A stretch of DNA of 23,770 nt from a virus: the IMG/VR virus record IMGVR_UViG_3300010430_000454, positions 1 to 23,770 of that record; one strand, 5' to 3'. The notes below the pieces were generated by a model. That model was not told where the DNA came from and ran no database searches. It saw only the letters and a list, made by a program, of their open reading frames with translations. Both the position numbers and the translations under genes were made by a program. Position 1 is the stretch's first letter, and each line of letters begins with the position of its first letter. This document shows positions 1 to 8,489 of the stretch, in pieces.

Positions 1-1449
1 AACTTCCGTCCACGTGAGGGAGATGTCATTTATCTACCTCTGTCAAATTCTATCTTTGAGATCTACAAGGTAGAGACCGAGACTCCGTTCTATCAGTTAA
101 GTAATCTACCTACCTTCAGACTTCAGTGTGAGTTGTTTGAGTACAACGATGAAGACTTTGATACTGGTGTCGATACTATCGATGTGGTTGAAGATGAGTC
201 TGCATACCAGTACAAACTAACCATGATGCCTCCTGCGGATGCAACTGCAGAAGGAACAACAACAATTACTCCAGATGGTGTAGTTACTGAGATTCTCGTA
301 ACTGATCGTGGACAGGGTTATGCTGTTGCGCCAACAGTCACTATTAGTGACAACCCTGGCGGCAATTCTAAACTAGGAAATTCATCTCTAGACGTTAACC
401 GTGGTCGTGGTTTAGAATCAACCTTTAGTCAAACCGGATTGCATGGTACTGTCGAAGCATGGATACAGACTACCACACTTCCTCAGTCGGGTCAATCTGT
501 AATCTTCAAAATAGGTGGTGACGGAAATGATCAAGAAAATACTTACTTCTGGGGTGTTGACAATTTAGGACAACTGGTATATAGTAGGGGTGATAATGGG
601 GGAGGTTCAGTTACTAGTTTAACTGGTGGTACTGCTCTATTCGAAACAGGAGATTGGCACCATTTACTAATCGGTGCATTCGACACCAACAACATAGTCA
701 TCTACTTCGATGGTGATAAGGTTCTCGACACAACTCTTGCAGGTGTGACTTGGAACTTGGTAGGAGACGAAGGATTCTCTATTGGTTCTACTGCTGCACG
801 TAGTGTGGACGGAGTTGATTGGCTTGCACTGAACGGATTCATCGATGAGTTCCGTGTACAGGTAGGAACTAAAGCACAACTTTTAGAACCAAGATATGTT
901 GTATCAGGTAACAGTGATAGTATCGAAACAGACAATTCAACTTATGAATGGGATGATGATCCAACCTACGATGCCGTACTTAATCACTTCAATGCGATCT
1001 CGGCAACTGCAACTGCAACTATCACCGATGATGGTAAACTGAATGCAGTAGAACTGCAACAAGCAGGTCTCTACTACAACGCTGAACCAACAATAACATT
1101 CTCTGCACCTTACACTGGTGGTAACTATGTCAAGAATGAAATAGTAACTCAGACCACCGAATCTTATACCATGAAAGGTGAAGTTGGTAGATGGTCAGAT
1201 TCAGACAATGTTCTTTACCTCGCACACGTAGGTGCAACCGATGGTAAGTTCCATACGTTCAATTCATCTAATGCCGTTGTCAGTGAGTCGGCAACCTATT
1301 CACCTACACTAGTAGAAGAGTTGAATTATATACAACAGGTAGACACTGTAGGTAATAGTGAACCTGTCACACAGAATGATTACTTTGATGACTTTGAAGG
1401 AGACTTCTTAGACTTCTCAGAGAACAATCCATTTGGAGATATCTCATAA
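1..1449 (+). CDS. 14: Neck protein gp14 homologue with LamG-like insertion (5' end missing)
   Basis: Structural neck protein that in T4 joins the filled head to the tail. The frame is open from the first base, so the start lies outside the window. The first 45 codons read REGDVIYLPLSNSIFEI and later PFYQLSNL, matching T4 gp14 (EGDLIYFPMDNSLFEI, DPFYQLG). The C-terminus, rich in Asp/Phe and ending NNPFGDIS, resembles T4 gp14's SPFDNDFMD. Between these lies material T4 lacks: about nt 364-880 encodes a LamG/concanavalin-like beta-sandwich (VEAWIQT, GDWHHLLIGAFD, IVIYFDGDKV, GFIDEFRV), flanked by two similar 40-residue segments. The stop codon overlaps the gp15 start (TAATG). The gp14 call is strong. 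The LamG call rests on motif pattern only, and a sugar-binding role would be inference. Confidence 0.88.
   Translation, partial: NFRPREGDVIYLPLSNSIFEIYKVETETPFYQLSNLPTFRLQCELFEYNDEDFDTGVDTIDVVEDESAYQYKLTMMPPADATAEGTTTITPDGVVTEILVTDRGQGYAVAPTVTISDNPGGNSKLGNSSLDVNRGRGLESTFSQTGLHGTVEAWIQTTTLPQSGQSVIFKIGGDGNDQENTYFWGVDNLGQLVYSRGDNGGGSVTSLTGGTALFETGDWHHLLIGAFDTNNIVIYFDGDKVLDTTLAGVTWNLVGDEGFSIGSTAARSVDGVDWLALNGFIDEFRVQVGTKAQLLEPRYVVSGNSDSIETDNSTYEWDDDPTYDAVLNHFNAISATATATITDDGKLNAVELQQAGLYYNAEPTITFSAPYTGGNYVKNEIVTQTTESYTMKGEVGRWSDSDNVLYLAHVGATDGKFHTFNSSNAVVSESATYSPTLVEELNYIQQVDTVGNSEPVTQNDYFDDFEGDFLDFSENNPFGDIS
244..366 (+). repeat. First copy of a G-x-GY...PTVTIS beta repeat in gp14
   Basis: Encodes about 41 residues with the pattern TTTITPDGVV..I.V...GQGYAVAPTVTIS. 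It resembles the segment at 1000-1125 (TATITDDGKLNAVEL...GLYYNAEPTITFS). The two copies bracket the LamG-like domain. The similarity is at protein level only; the DNA is diverged. Confidence 0.6.
1000..1125 (+). repeat. Second copy of the beta repeat in gp14
   Basis: Encodes ATATITDDGKLNAVELQQ followed by GLYYNAEPTITFSAP and GGN. It has the same order of a TxTITxDG turn, a hydrophobic strand and an aromatic-x-x-PT[VI]T[IF]S strand as the copy at 244-366, and both end with GGN. It is probably a duplicated beta-hairpin module. Confidence 0.6.
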
Positions 1450-2228
1450 TGTTTGGTACACACTTTTATCACAAAAGAGTTAGAACTGCGGTATCCGTAT
1501 TTGGATCTATGTTCAATAACATGTATGTTTTGCGACAAAACGCACAGGGTGAAACTATATCTCAGGTGAAGGTACCGTTATCCTACGCACCTAAGAGAAA
1601 CTTCCTAGAACGTCTGCAACAGATGACTAATGAAGATGCGGAACGTAGGGTCGCAATGAAACTTCCTCGTATGTCATTTGAAATCACTGCAATGACATAT
1701 GACTCTATTCGTCAGTTACCCAAGACAAATGTGTTCTCTAGTGCAATTTCAGGAGATACTAGTAAGAAGAACAAATTCTTCGCTGTAACTCCATACGACA
1801 TAACTTTTGACGTAAATATCTATGCAAAGTCTCAGGACGATGCACTGCAGATCGTAGAACAGGTTCTACCATATTTCAACCCACAGTATACTTTGAGTGT
1901 AAAACCATTCGGATCCACCCATCCTGATATTAAAGAAGATGTTCCAATCATTCTTCAGTCAGTTTCATTGAGTGATGACTTCGAAGGATCTATAGGTGAT
2001 CGTAGAACGATTGTTTATACACTTAGTTTTAATATGAAAATTAACTTCTATGGGCCACTAGGTACTCAGGGACTTATCCGTGAAGTTAACAATCAACTAT
2101 ATATTCTTGAGGGAGATAATGATGATGAGGTATTCCAAACCAGAATGAAGATCACTCCCACTCCTGCAGGGGTTAGTCTTGACAGTGATTACGGATTTAA
2201 CATTGCTTATTTAGATAGTGCGATATAA
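1449..2228 (+). CDS. 15: Tail completion / sheath stabiliser gp15 homologue
   Basis: 259 aa (T4 gp15 is 272). In T4 this protein caps the finished tail as a hexameric ring and provides the contact to the neck. Visible similarity: MFGTHFYH...R at the N-terminus against T4 MFGYFYN, VPLSYAPKRNFLERL against VPITYASKEHFMMKL, and DDALQIVEQVLPYFNP against DDMFQIVEQILPYFQP. The start is fixed by the TAATG overlap with gp14, and the stop overlaps gp16 the same way, so the neck and terminase genes are translationally coupled. Position between gp14 and gp16 is exactly as in T4. Nothing in the gene looks broken. Confidence 0.93.
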   Translation: MFGTHFYHKRVRTAVSVFGSMFNNMYVLRQNAQGETISQVKVPLSYAPKRNFLERLQQMTNEDAERRVAMKLPRMSFEITAMTYDSIRQLPKTNVFSSAISGDTSKKNKFFAVTPYDITFDVNIYAKSQDDALQIVEQVLPYFNPQYTLSVKPFGSTHPDIKEDVPIILQSVSLSDDFEGSIGDRRTIVYTLSFNMKINFYGPLGTQGLIREVNNQLYILEGDNDDEVFQTRMKITPTPAGVSLDSDYGFNIAYLDSAI

Positions 2229-2572
2229 TGACAGACAAAAAAGTAGAATCGGATCACGAGTATTCTCGTGAAGTCCTCTATAACCTAATTGAAAAAGGTC
2301 AAGAGGGTATCGAAGAGATGATGGAATTAGCCCGTCAGTCTGAGCATCCTCGTGCATTTGAAGTTCTTGCAACCATGATCAAAAATACTGCAGAAGTCTC
2401 TGACCGACTGGTCGCACTCCATACGAGTAAAAAGAAACTGGAGATTATGGATCGTCCTGCTTTAGAAAACAAGAGTGGGGATACCAATAACATTTTTATA
2501 GGGTCAACCACAGATCTACAGAGATTTCTACAGAATGAGAAAACCGTGATTGAACATGACGATACAGAATAA
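2228..2572 (+). CDS. 16: Small terminase subunit gp16 homologue
   Basis: 114 aa, shorter than T4 gp16 (164). It is the DNA-recognition/regulator partner of the packaging motor. The protein is charged and mostly helical (EGIEEMMELARQSEHPRAFEV, then TAEVSDRLVALHTSKKKLE), as expected for the coiled-coil oligomerisation core. A C-terminal IFIGSTTDLQRFL segment resembles the conserved tail of marine T4-like gp16. It starts in a TAATG overlap with gp15 and its end overlaps the gp17 start by 17 bases. The call rests partly on synteny directly before the large terminase. Confidence 0.85.
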   Translation: MTDKKVESDHEYSREVLYNLIEKGQEGIEEMMELARQSEHPRAFEVLATMIKNTAEVSDRLVALHTSKKKLEIMDRPALENKSGDTNNIFIGSTTDLQRFLQNEKTVIEHDDTE

Positions 2573-4166
2573 AGAATCCTATTTAGGTAACCCGAATGTA
2601 AAAAGGGATGGGGTATCAGAAGAGTGGGACGCACACAAGATAACCGAATACAAGAAGTGCATGGAAGATCCTGCATACTTTTGCACGAATTATGTAAAGG
2701 TGGTGCATCTTGACAAGGGATTGGTGGACTTCAAGTTATACCCATATCAGGAACAAATGTTCCACCATTTTAACGATAATAGGTTTTCTATCATACTTGC
2801 TTGCCGCCAGTCTGGGAAGTCTATATCGTCAGTTGGTTTCCTCCTTTGGTTCTCTCTATTCCACCCTGAAAAAACTATTGCCATTCTTGCCAACAAAGGT
2901 GCAACCGCAAGAGAGATGCTCTCAAGAGTCACCCTCATGTTGGAGAATCTCCCGTTCTTCTTACAGCCTGGCTGCAAAGCTCTTAACAAAGGTTCAATTG
3001 AGTTTAGTAATAATTCTCGAATCATTGCTGCTGCTACTAGTGGGTCTTCTATTCGTGGTATGTCTGTTAACCTGCTTTTTCTTGATGAGTTTGCTTTCGT
3101 TGAAAACGCTGCTGAGTTCTACACGTCAACGTATCCAGTAATTTCATCTGGTAAAGACACTAAGGTAATCATCACATCTACCGCAAACGGTATCGGTAAT
3201 CAGTTCGAGAAGATCTGGACGGGTGCTGTACAAAAGACGAACGAGTACAAACCCTTCCGTGTGGACTGGTGGGATGTGCCAGGCAGAGACGAAAAATGGA
3301 AGGCAGAGACAATTGCGAATACTTCCCAATTGCAATTCGACCAAGAGTTTGGCAACACCTTCTTCGGGACAGGTGATACCTTAATCAACGCAGAGACTTT
3401 GATGTCTCTACGAGCAGTCAACCCCTCTAATATATTAGAAGCGGGTGACTGTTTAATTTATGACGAACCCAACCCTGAACATGAATATATCATGACGGTG
3501 GATGTGTCAAAAGGAAGAGGACAGGATTATTCTACCTTTCAGGTCATCGACATTACGGAGCGTCCGTTTAGACAGGTTGCTGCCTATCGCTGTAATACTA
3601 TTTCTCCACTACTCTTTCCTAATGTTATATATAAGTACGCAGTTCTCTACAACGAAGCATGGGTTGTAGTTGAAGCGAATGATCAAGGATCTGTGGTTTG
3701 TAATGGTCTATACTATGATTTAGAGTATGAGAACCTCCACACCTCCAGTGCGATTAAGGCGAACGCACTAGGTATTGAAATGAACAGAAAGACAAAACGT
3801 CTGGGTTGTTCTGCTATCAAAGATATCCTTGAGAATAATAAATTAGACATTAGGGATGAGAACACCATACTAGAGATCTCTACGTTTACCGCAAGAGGAC
3901 AGTCATACGAGGCATCCGATGGAAACCACGATGACTTGATGATGAACTTGGTGATGTTTGGATACTTCGTGTCTACACAGTTCTTTGCAGACATGACAGA
4001 CATAAACGTCAAACAAATGTTGTTTGATCAGAGGATGAAAGATATAGAAGCTGATGTTGTACCATTTGGATTCGTAGATGACGGAACAGATTGGGCAGAT
4101 CAACAAGACAACACACATGAAGGATGGCACTCTATTGAACATGTTCTGGATACCGGAGAGTTCTGA
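2556..4166 (+). CDS. 17: Large terminase gp17 homologue (packaging ATPase/nuclease)
   Basis: 536 aa from ATG 2556 (T4 gp17 is 610). Motor that pumps DNA into the prohead and cuts concatemers. N-terminal ATPase: Walker A CRQSGKS at about 83-89, Walker B LLFLDE at 173-178, coupling motif ITSTANG near 207-213. C-terminal RNase H-type nuclease: acidic residues in MTVDVSKGRGQDY (D316), VVVEANDQG (E373) and GNHDDL (D459/D460), matching T4 D401, E458, D542. A TTG two codons upstream (2550) is possible; I prefer the ATG because neither has a clear Shine-Dalgarno and ATG is the commoner start. It ends just before a late promoter, so the packaging genes end one transcription segment. Confidence 0.95.
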   Translation: MTIQNKESYLGNPNVKRDGVSEEWDAHKITEYKKCMEDPAYFCTNYVKVVHLDKGLVDFKLYPYQEQMFHHFNDNRFSIILACRQSGKSISSVGFLLWFSLFHPEKTIAILANKGATAREMLSRVTLMLENLPFFLQPGCKALNKGSIEFSNNSRIIAAATSGSSIRGMSVNLLFLDEFAFVENAAEFYTSTYPVISSGKDTKVIITSTANGIGNQFEKIWTGAVQKTNEYKPFRVDWWDVPGRDEKWKAETIANTSQLQFDQEFGNTFFGTGDTLINAETLMSLRAVNPSNILEAGDCLIYDEPNPEHEYIMTVDVSKGRGQDYSTFQVIDITERPFRQVAAYRCNTISPLLFPNVIYKYAVLYNEAWVVVEANDQGSVVCNGLYYDLEYENLHTSSAIKANALGIEMNRKTKRLGCSAIKDILENNKLDIRDENTILEISTFTARGQSYEASDGNHDDLMMNLVMFGYFVSTQFFADMTDINVKQMLFDQRMKDIEADVVPFGFVDDGTDWADQQDNTHEGWHSIEHVLDTGEF

Positions 4167-4179
4167 AAACATCGATTAC

Positions 4180-4187
4180 TATAAATA
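4180..4187 (+). promoter_or_regulatory. T4-type late promoter box TATAAATA before gp18
   Basis: Perfect TATAAATA in the 87-base gap between gp17 and gp18. In T4 this octamer is the -10 recognised by gp55-RNA polymerase and no -35 is needed. The expected start is near 4193, giving a leader of about 60 bases. Confidence 0.88.
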
Positions 4188-4225
4188 AAGGTATTGAATA
4201 TAACCGTATTATGATAATCGTATTA

Positions 4226-4237
4226 TTCGTTAACGAA
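4226..4237 (+). other. 12-bp perfect palindrome in the gp18 leader
   Basis: TTCGTTAACGAA lies between the predicted late transcript start and the Shine-Dalgarno AAAGGA (4241-4246) of gp18. It is preceded by a direct repeat of CGTATTAT (4205-4212 and 4219-4226). As RNA it can pair only weakly with itself; function unknown. Confidence 0.5.
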
Positions 4238-4253
4238 ACTAAAGGAAAATGCT

Positions 4254-6062
4254 ATGGCTGTCAAACCCGCATCTCCTAGAATCAATATCAGCGAAATCGA
4301 CAAGACAGGCATTGTACCTGCAGTCGGTTCTTCTGGTGGTGCATTCGTAGGAAACTTTCGTTGGGGGCCCGTACATGAGAGAACACTAATCGCAGATGAG
4401 ACTGGATTGGTTACCACTTTCGGAACCCCTGACACCGCTAATTCAGTGGACTTTCACTCCGCTGCTTACTTTCTAAAATACTCACAAACTTTACAAATTG
4501 TACGTGAGAACAACGGTGGGCAAAACGCTCACAGTGCTATCACCAAATTTGCCGGTGATTCAGATGGTAACTCATTGATTGTAAATAATCAGTCACATTG
4601 GGATAACACTGTTTCTTCTGCTGTTGGTGAAGGTGCTTCCAAAACATCATCTGGTACTTTTGTTGCCAAATATCCTGGCGATTTAGGTAATGCACTTACT
4701 GTATCTTACTGTCCTGCAGGAGATTCTTCAGGTGCAGATCACTTTACAGGTTGGGCTTATGCAGATGAATTTGATGGGAAACCCGGCACTTCATCTTATG
4801 CAACCACAAATGGTGCATCTAATGACGAAGTTCACGTTGCAGTTGTAGACCGTACTGGTGCCATCTCTGGTACTGTAGGTACTGTTCTAGAGAAATTTGC
4901 ATATCTATCTGCTGCTAAAGGCGCAGTTACTCCAGACAACTCACCCAACTTCATCTCTGACGTACTGAACGATAACTCTCAGTATATCTGGAATGGTTAC
5001 TTCGGTGATGACTCTGCCTTCGGTTCTAGTTTTAGCAACCTTGGTCAGAACTGGGGAACTACACCAGACGTAGACACTGCAACCAACTATGGTATCAATG
5101 CTACACTGACTGATGGAATGCGTACAGTTAAACTTGGTGGTGGACAAGCTTCTGCTACTCTTGGAACTGGAGATTTCTCAACTGGTTACGATCTGTTCGA
5201 AGACAAACTCGCAACTGAGATTGACTTCTTGATCGCACCTCAACATGCAAACGAAGCTAATGCTACTACAGTCGTAAATGACTTAGTATCAATTGCAAAT
5301 GCTCGTAAAGACTGTGTGGTTCTTACCTCTATAGACAGGGCAGGAATCGTGGGTAAAACTGACGCACAAGCAACTACCAACGCTGTTTCGACAACGGGTA
5401 CATTTACGAAATCATCATACTTAGTTGTGGATAACAACTTCTTCAAGATCTTTGACAAGTACAACGACAAGTATATCAACATCCCTGCCGCATCAAGTAC
5501 TGCGGGTCTAATGGCATCTACAGATGTTATTGCAGATCCTTGGTATTCACCTGCGGGTCAGAGACGTGGTAACTATCGTGGTGTCACAAGTATCTTGACT
5601 AACCCAAATCAAACCCAACGTGATTCTCTGTATAAATCAGGTATCAACCCTATCGCAAACATTCCGGGCACTGGTCTGATCTTGTTTGGTGATAAGACGT
5701 TGGAGAGCAGACCTTCTGCATTTGACCGTATCAACGTAAGACGTTTGTTCATTGCGATTGAGAAGTCTATTGGAGAAGCTGCGAAAAATGTAATGTTCGA
5801 ATTCAATGATGAGTTTACTCGTGCTGAGTTTGTTAACATTGTAGAACCTTTCCTCCGTAGAGTTAAGGGTCGAAGAGGTATCACCGACTTCCGTGTTGTT
5901 TGTGACGAAACAAACAATAACCAAGAGGTGATTGACAATAACCAATTCGTGGCAAATATCTTTGTGAAACCTGCACGTTCTATCAACTTTGTTCAATTGA
6001 ACTTTGTTGCTGTTAGAACTGGTGTAGACTTCGAAGAGATAGTTGGCACGGTAGGCGCATAA
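4254..6062 (+). CDS. 18: Contractile tail sheath protein gp18 homologue
   Basis: 602 aa (T4 gp18 is 659). It polymerises around the tail tube and contracts at infection. The N-terminus (SPRINISEIDKTGIVPAV, GGAFVGNFRWGP) is the typical myovirus sheath start, with the strand that links neighbouring subunits. The C-terminal part (DPWYSPAGQRRGNYRGV, NPIANIPGTGLILFGDKTL, INVRRLFIAIEKSI, AARSI-like KPARSINFVQLNFVAVRTG) is the conserved sheath core. The middle, about 100-330, is a more variable Gly/Ser/Asn-rich protrusion domain. Good Shine-Dalgarno AAAGGA eight bases before ATG. First gene behind a perfect late promoter; followed ten bases later by the tube gene, as in T4. Confidence 0.96.
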   Translation: MAVKPASPRINISEIDKTGIVPAVGSSGGAFVGNFRWGPVHERTLIADETGLVTTFGTPDTANSVDFHSAAYFLKYSQTLQIVRENNGGQNAHSAITKFAGDSDGNSLIVNNQSHWDNTVSSAVGEGASKTSSGTFVAKYPGDLGNALTVSYCPAGDSSGADHFTGWAYADEFDGKPGTSSYATTNGASNDEVHVAVVDRTGAISGTVGTVLEKFAYLSAAKGAVTPDNSPNFISDVLNDNSQYIWNGYFGDDSAFGSSFSNLGQNWGTTPDVDTATNYGINATLTDGMRTVKLGGGQASATLGTGDFSTGYDLFEDKLATEIDFLIAPQHANEANATTVVNDLVSIANARKDCVVLTSIDRAGIVGKTDAQATTNAVSTTGTFTKSSYLVVDNNFFKIFDKYNDKYINIPAASSTAGLMASTDVIADPWYSPAGQRRGNYRGVTSILTNPNQTQRDSLYKSGINPIANIPGTGLILFGDKTLESRPSAFDRINVRRLFIAIEKSIGEAAKNVMFEFNDEFTRAEFVNIVEPFLRRVKGRRGITDFRVVCDETNNNQEVIDNNQFVANIFVKPARSINFVQLNFVAVRTGVDFEEIVGTVGA

Positions 6063-6072
6063 GGAGTAGACC

Positions 6073-6600
6073 ATGGCTATTTTAGGCGTAGATGACTTTA
6101 AGTCTAAACTGAAAGGTGGTGGCGCTCGTCCAAACCTCTTTAACGTGAAGATGAACTTTCCTGCATATGCCCTTGGCGATGCGGAACTTACTTCCTTTAT
6201 GTGTAAAGCTGCAGCGCTTCCTGCATCCACAGTAAATGTGATCTCGGTTCCTTTCCGTGGTCGCCAGTTGAAAATTGCGGGTGACCGTACATTTGAAACT
6301 TGGACAGTAACCGTTATTAACGATACTGACTTTTCTGTTCGTGATGCAATGGAACGTTGGATGAACGGCATCAATTCGCACAACGCAAACACTGGATTTA
6401 ATGATCCTGCTGAATATCAAACCGATCTGTCAGTAGAGCAGTTGGACAAAGACGGTATTGTATTGAAAACATACAACTTCCGTTCTTGTTTCCCAACCTC
6501 TGTTGGTGCTATCGAACTGTCTTACGAGACTGTTGATACGGTTGAAGAGTTCACAGTTGAGTTCCAAGTCCAGTACTGGGAGTCGAATACAACCAGTTAA
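6073..6600 (+). CDS. 19: Tail tube protein gp19 homologue
   Basis: 175 aa (T4 gp19 is 163). It stacks as hexameric rings to form the DNA channel inside the sheath. Family features: LFNVKMNFP near the N-terminus, the loop ISVPFRGRQLKIAGDR, then FETWTVTVINDTDFSVRDAMERW and a C-terminal hexamer-forming strand FTVEFQVQYWE. Shine-Dalgarno AAGGAG lies directly upstream. A second gene in this window (12883-13374) has the same fold signature. A terminator follows immediately, so gp18-gp19 form a compact late unit. Confidence 0.94.
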   Translation: MAILGVDDFKSKLKGGGARPNLFNVKMNFPAYALGDAELTSFMCKAAALPASTVNVISVPFRGRQLKIAGDRTFETWTVTVINDTDFSVRDAMERWMNGINSHNANTGFNDPAEYQTDLSVEQLDKDGIVLKTYNFRSCFPTSVGAIELSYETVDTVEEFTVEFQVQYWESNTTS

Positions 6601-6616
6601 TGGTTGACTAAATAAG

Positions 6617-6650
6617 TGCATGGGTGGAATAATCTGCCCATGCATTTTTT
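6617..6650 (+). terminator. Rho-independent terminator after gp19
   Basis: Perfect 8-bp stem TGCATGGG (6617-6624) / CCCATGCA (6637-6644), 12-base loop, followed directly by six T (6645-6650). It separates the sheath/tube unit from the portal gene. Confidence 0.9.
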
Positions 6651-6666
6651 AGACCGAGGTTAATAA

Positions 6667-8196
6667 ATGGCAGATGACAATAACAACGTGGTGAAGTTAT
6701 TTGGATTCGAGATCCGCAGAGCGGGTAAGAAAGATCCAAACAAAGAGAATGAGAAGTTGCCTTCTATCGTCCCTAAGACGGATGATGATGGTGCAGGTTA
6801 TGTTACTGCGTCCGGTTCACACTACGGACAATACATTGATATCAATGGTGACAATGCGAAGGATAACGCAGAACTCATCATGAAGTATCGTGGGGTTGCA
6901 CAACATCCAGAAGTGGATGCGGCAATCGAAGACATCGTAAATGAATCGGTGTCCGGTTCTGAGATGGAATCCTCCGTCCAGTTAAACTTAGATGGTGTCG
7001 AAATATCCGATAAGATCAAGAAGATCATGCAGGAAGAGTTTGACGGCATCTGTTCAATGTTAAATTTTAATGAGTTGGGTCATGACATCTTCCGTTCATG
7101 GTATGTTGACGGTAGACTAGTACACCACCTCGTAGTAAACGAATCATCAATGTCTAACGGAATCCAAGAGATCCGTATGATTGATGCTACTAAAATTCGT
7201 AAAGTTAAAGAAGTTAAATATAAAAAGGATTCGAAGACAGGCGCAAAAATTGTCGATAAGACAGATGAGTTTTATGTGTTCCAAGAGAAATCCGGTAACA
7301 CACAGAACGCAGTCAAACTGACTCCGGATGCTGTTTCATATGTGACTTCGGGTCTAACAGACCCAACAAAGAAGCGTGTAGTATCCTACCTACATAAAGC
7401 AATCAAACCCATCAACCAATTGCGGATGATGGAAGATAGTCTGGTAATATATCGTCTTGCACGTGCACCAGAACGTAGGATCTTCTATATTGACGTAGGT
7501 AACATGCCTGCAGGTAAGGCAGAGACTCACATGAAAGATATCATGTCTCGTTACCGAAACAAGTTAGTATACGATGCTGACACAGGTCAATTGAAAGATG
7601 ACCGTAAACACATGTCAATGTTAGAAGACTTTTGGCTACCTCGTAAAGAAGGTGGTCGTGGTACAGAAATTTCAACACTGCCAGGCGGTGAGAATCTAGG
7701 TCAGATAGATGATATCGTCTACTTCCAAAAGAGATTGTATCGTTCATTGAACGTTCCTATCAATCGTCTTGAACAGGAAGCACAGTTCTCACTGGGAAGA
7801 TCAACTGAGATCTCTAGGGACGAAGTAAAGTTCCAGAAGTTTGTAGATCGGTTGCGTAGACGTTTCGGTAATATGTTCACGTCAATCCTGAAGAAACAAT
7901 TGATTCTGAAGGGTGTGATTACAGAACAAGACTGGGACTCTTGGAAGAACGACATTCAGATAGACTTTATTCGTGACAATCATTTCACTGAATTAAAGAA
8001 CGCTGAATTGTTAAAAGAACGTTTAGATACGATGGATCGTATTACTTCATATGTTGGTGAGTACTTCTCACGTGAATGGGTTATGAAGAACGTGATGATG
8101 ATGTCCGATGAAGATATCGAAAAAATGAAAGCGGAAGTCGAAGGTGAGAACTCTGCCGGAGACGATGAATCTAATGATGACTTTGGAGGTCAATAA
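6667..8196 (+). CDS. 20: Portal vertex protein gp20 homologue
   Basis: 509 aa (T4 gp20 is 524). Dodecameric ring at one capsid vertex, initiator of head assembly and dock for the terminase. Recognisable family blocks: HPEVDAAIEDIVNESV near 78-93, EEFDGICSMLNF and DIFRSWYVDGRLVHH in the clip/stem region, RAPERRIFYIDVGNMP, WLPRKEGGRGTEISTLPGG and LYRSLNVPINRLEQE toward the C-terminus, then an acidic tail. The start has GAGG a few bases upstream. The stop overlaps the gp67 start by TAATG. No late box of good quality lies between the preceding terminator and this gene, so its promoter is unclear; readthrough from gp18-19 is possible. Confidence 0.96.
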   Translation: MADDNNNVVKLFGFEIRRAGKKDPNKENEKLPSIVPKTDDDGAGYVTASGSHYGQYIDINGDNAKDNAELIMKYRGVAQHPEVDAAIEDIVNESVSGSEMESSVQLNLDGVEISDKIKKIMQEEFDGICSMLNFNELGHDIFRSWYVDGRLVHHLVVNESSMSNGIQEIRMIDATKIRKVKEVKYKKDSKTGAKIVDKTDEFYVFQEKSGNTQNAVKLTPDAVSYVTSGLTDPTKKRVVSYLHKAIKPINQLRMMEDSLVIYRLARAPERRIFYIDVGNMPAGKAETHMKDIMSRYRNKLVYDADTGQLKDDRKHMSMLEDFWLPRKEGGRGTEISTLPGGENLGQIDDIVYFQKRLYRSLNVPINRLEQEAQFSLGRSTEISRDEVKFQKFVDRLRRRFGNMFTSILKKQLILKGVITEQDWDSWKNDIQIDFIRDNHFTELKNAELLKERLDTMDRITSYVGEYFSREWVMKNVMMMSDEDIEKMKAEVEGENSAGDDESNDDFGGQ

Positions 8197-8489
8197 TGAG
8201 TGAAGTAGAACAAGAAGTAGTTAACCCTATTGAAGAACTGATCGATGCAATTGCAGGTCAGAATTTCAATCAAGCGAAAACGCATTTTGATGATGTGTTG
8301 GCTGACAAGATGCACGATGCACTTGAAGCAGAGAAAGTATCTGTCGCACAGGATATCTATTCAGATAAAGAAGTGGAAGAAATTGATGTACCCGAAGACG
8401 ATGAGTTAGATCGATTCGAGGATGATTTAGATGAGGAAGAAGATGAAGAAGTGGATGAAGAAGTTTCACAAGATGATGAAGTCGGGTAG
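8196..8489 (+). CDS. 67: Prohead core protein gp67 (PIP) homologue
   Basis: 97 aa (T4 gp67 is 80). Small acidic component of the inner head scaffold, needed for correct prohead shape and degraded by gp21 in T4. The N-terminal half (ELIDAIAGQNFNQAKTHFDD followed by LEAEKVSVAQ) follows T4 gp67's LIEAIKSNDLVAARKLF and IKEEKIAIAR. The C-terminal half is almost all Asp and Glu, as in T4. Gene position directly after the portal is the T4 position. It overlaps gp20 by TAATG. The stop codon lies in the loop of an 8-bp hairpin (8476-8496). Confidence 0.86.
   Translation: MSEVEQEVVNPIEELIDAIAGQNFNQAKTHFDDVLADKMHDALEAEKVSVAQDIYSDKEVEEIDVPEDDELDRFEDDLDEEEDEEVDEEVSQDDEVG

Noticed and set aside
2710-3141. 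143-codon + strand frame inside gp17, and a TTGACA at 2710
   Set aside because: The frame lies inside the Walker region of gp17 in another frame. The TTGACA has no -10 at 16-18 bases (a TTATAC is at 20).
5637-6392. 251-codon open frame on the - strand over gp18/gp19
   Set aside because: It runs antisense to two certain structural genes, has low-complexity and unlikely composition, and no ribosome site or promoter. A by-product of codon bias.
6608-6615. CTAAATAA as a variant late promoter before gp20
   Set aside because: It lies upstream of the terminator hairpin, so transcripts would begin in the stem and stop at once. The match to TATAAATA is weak.
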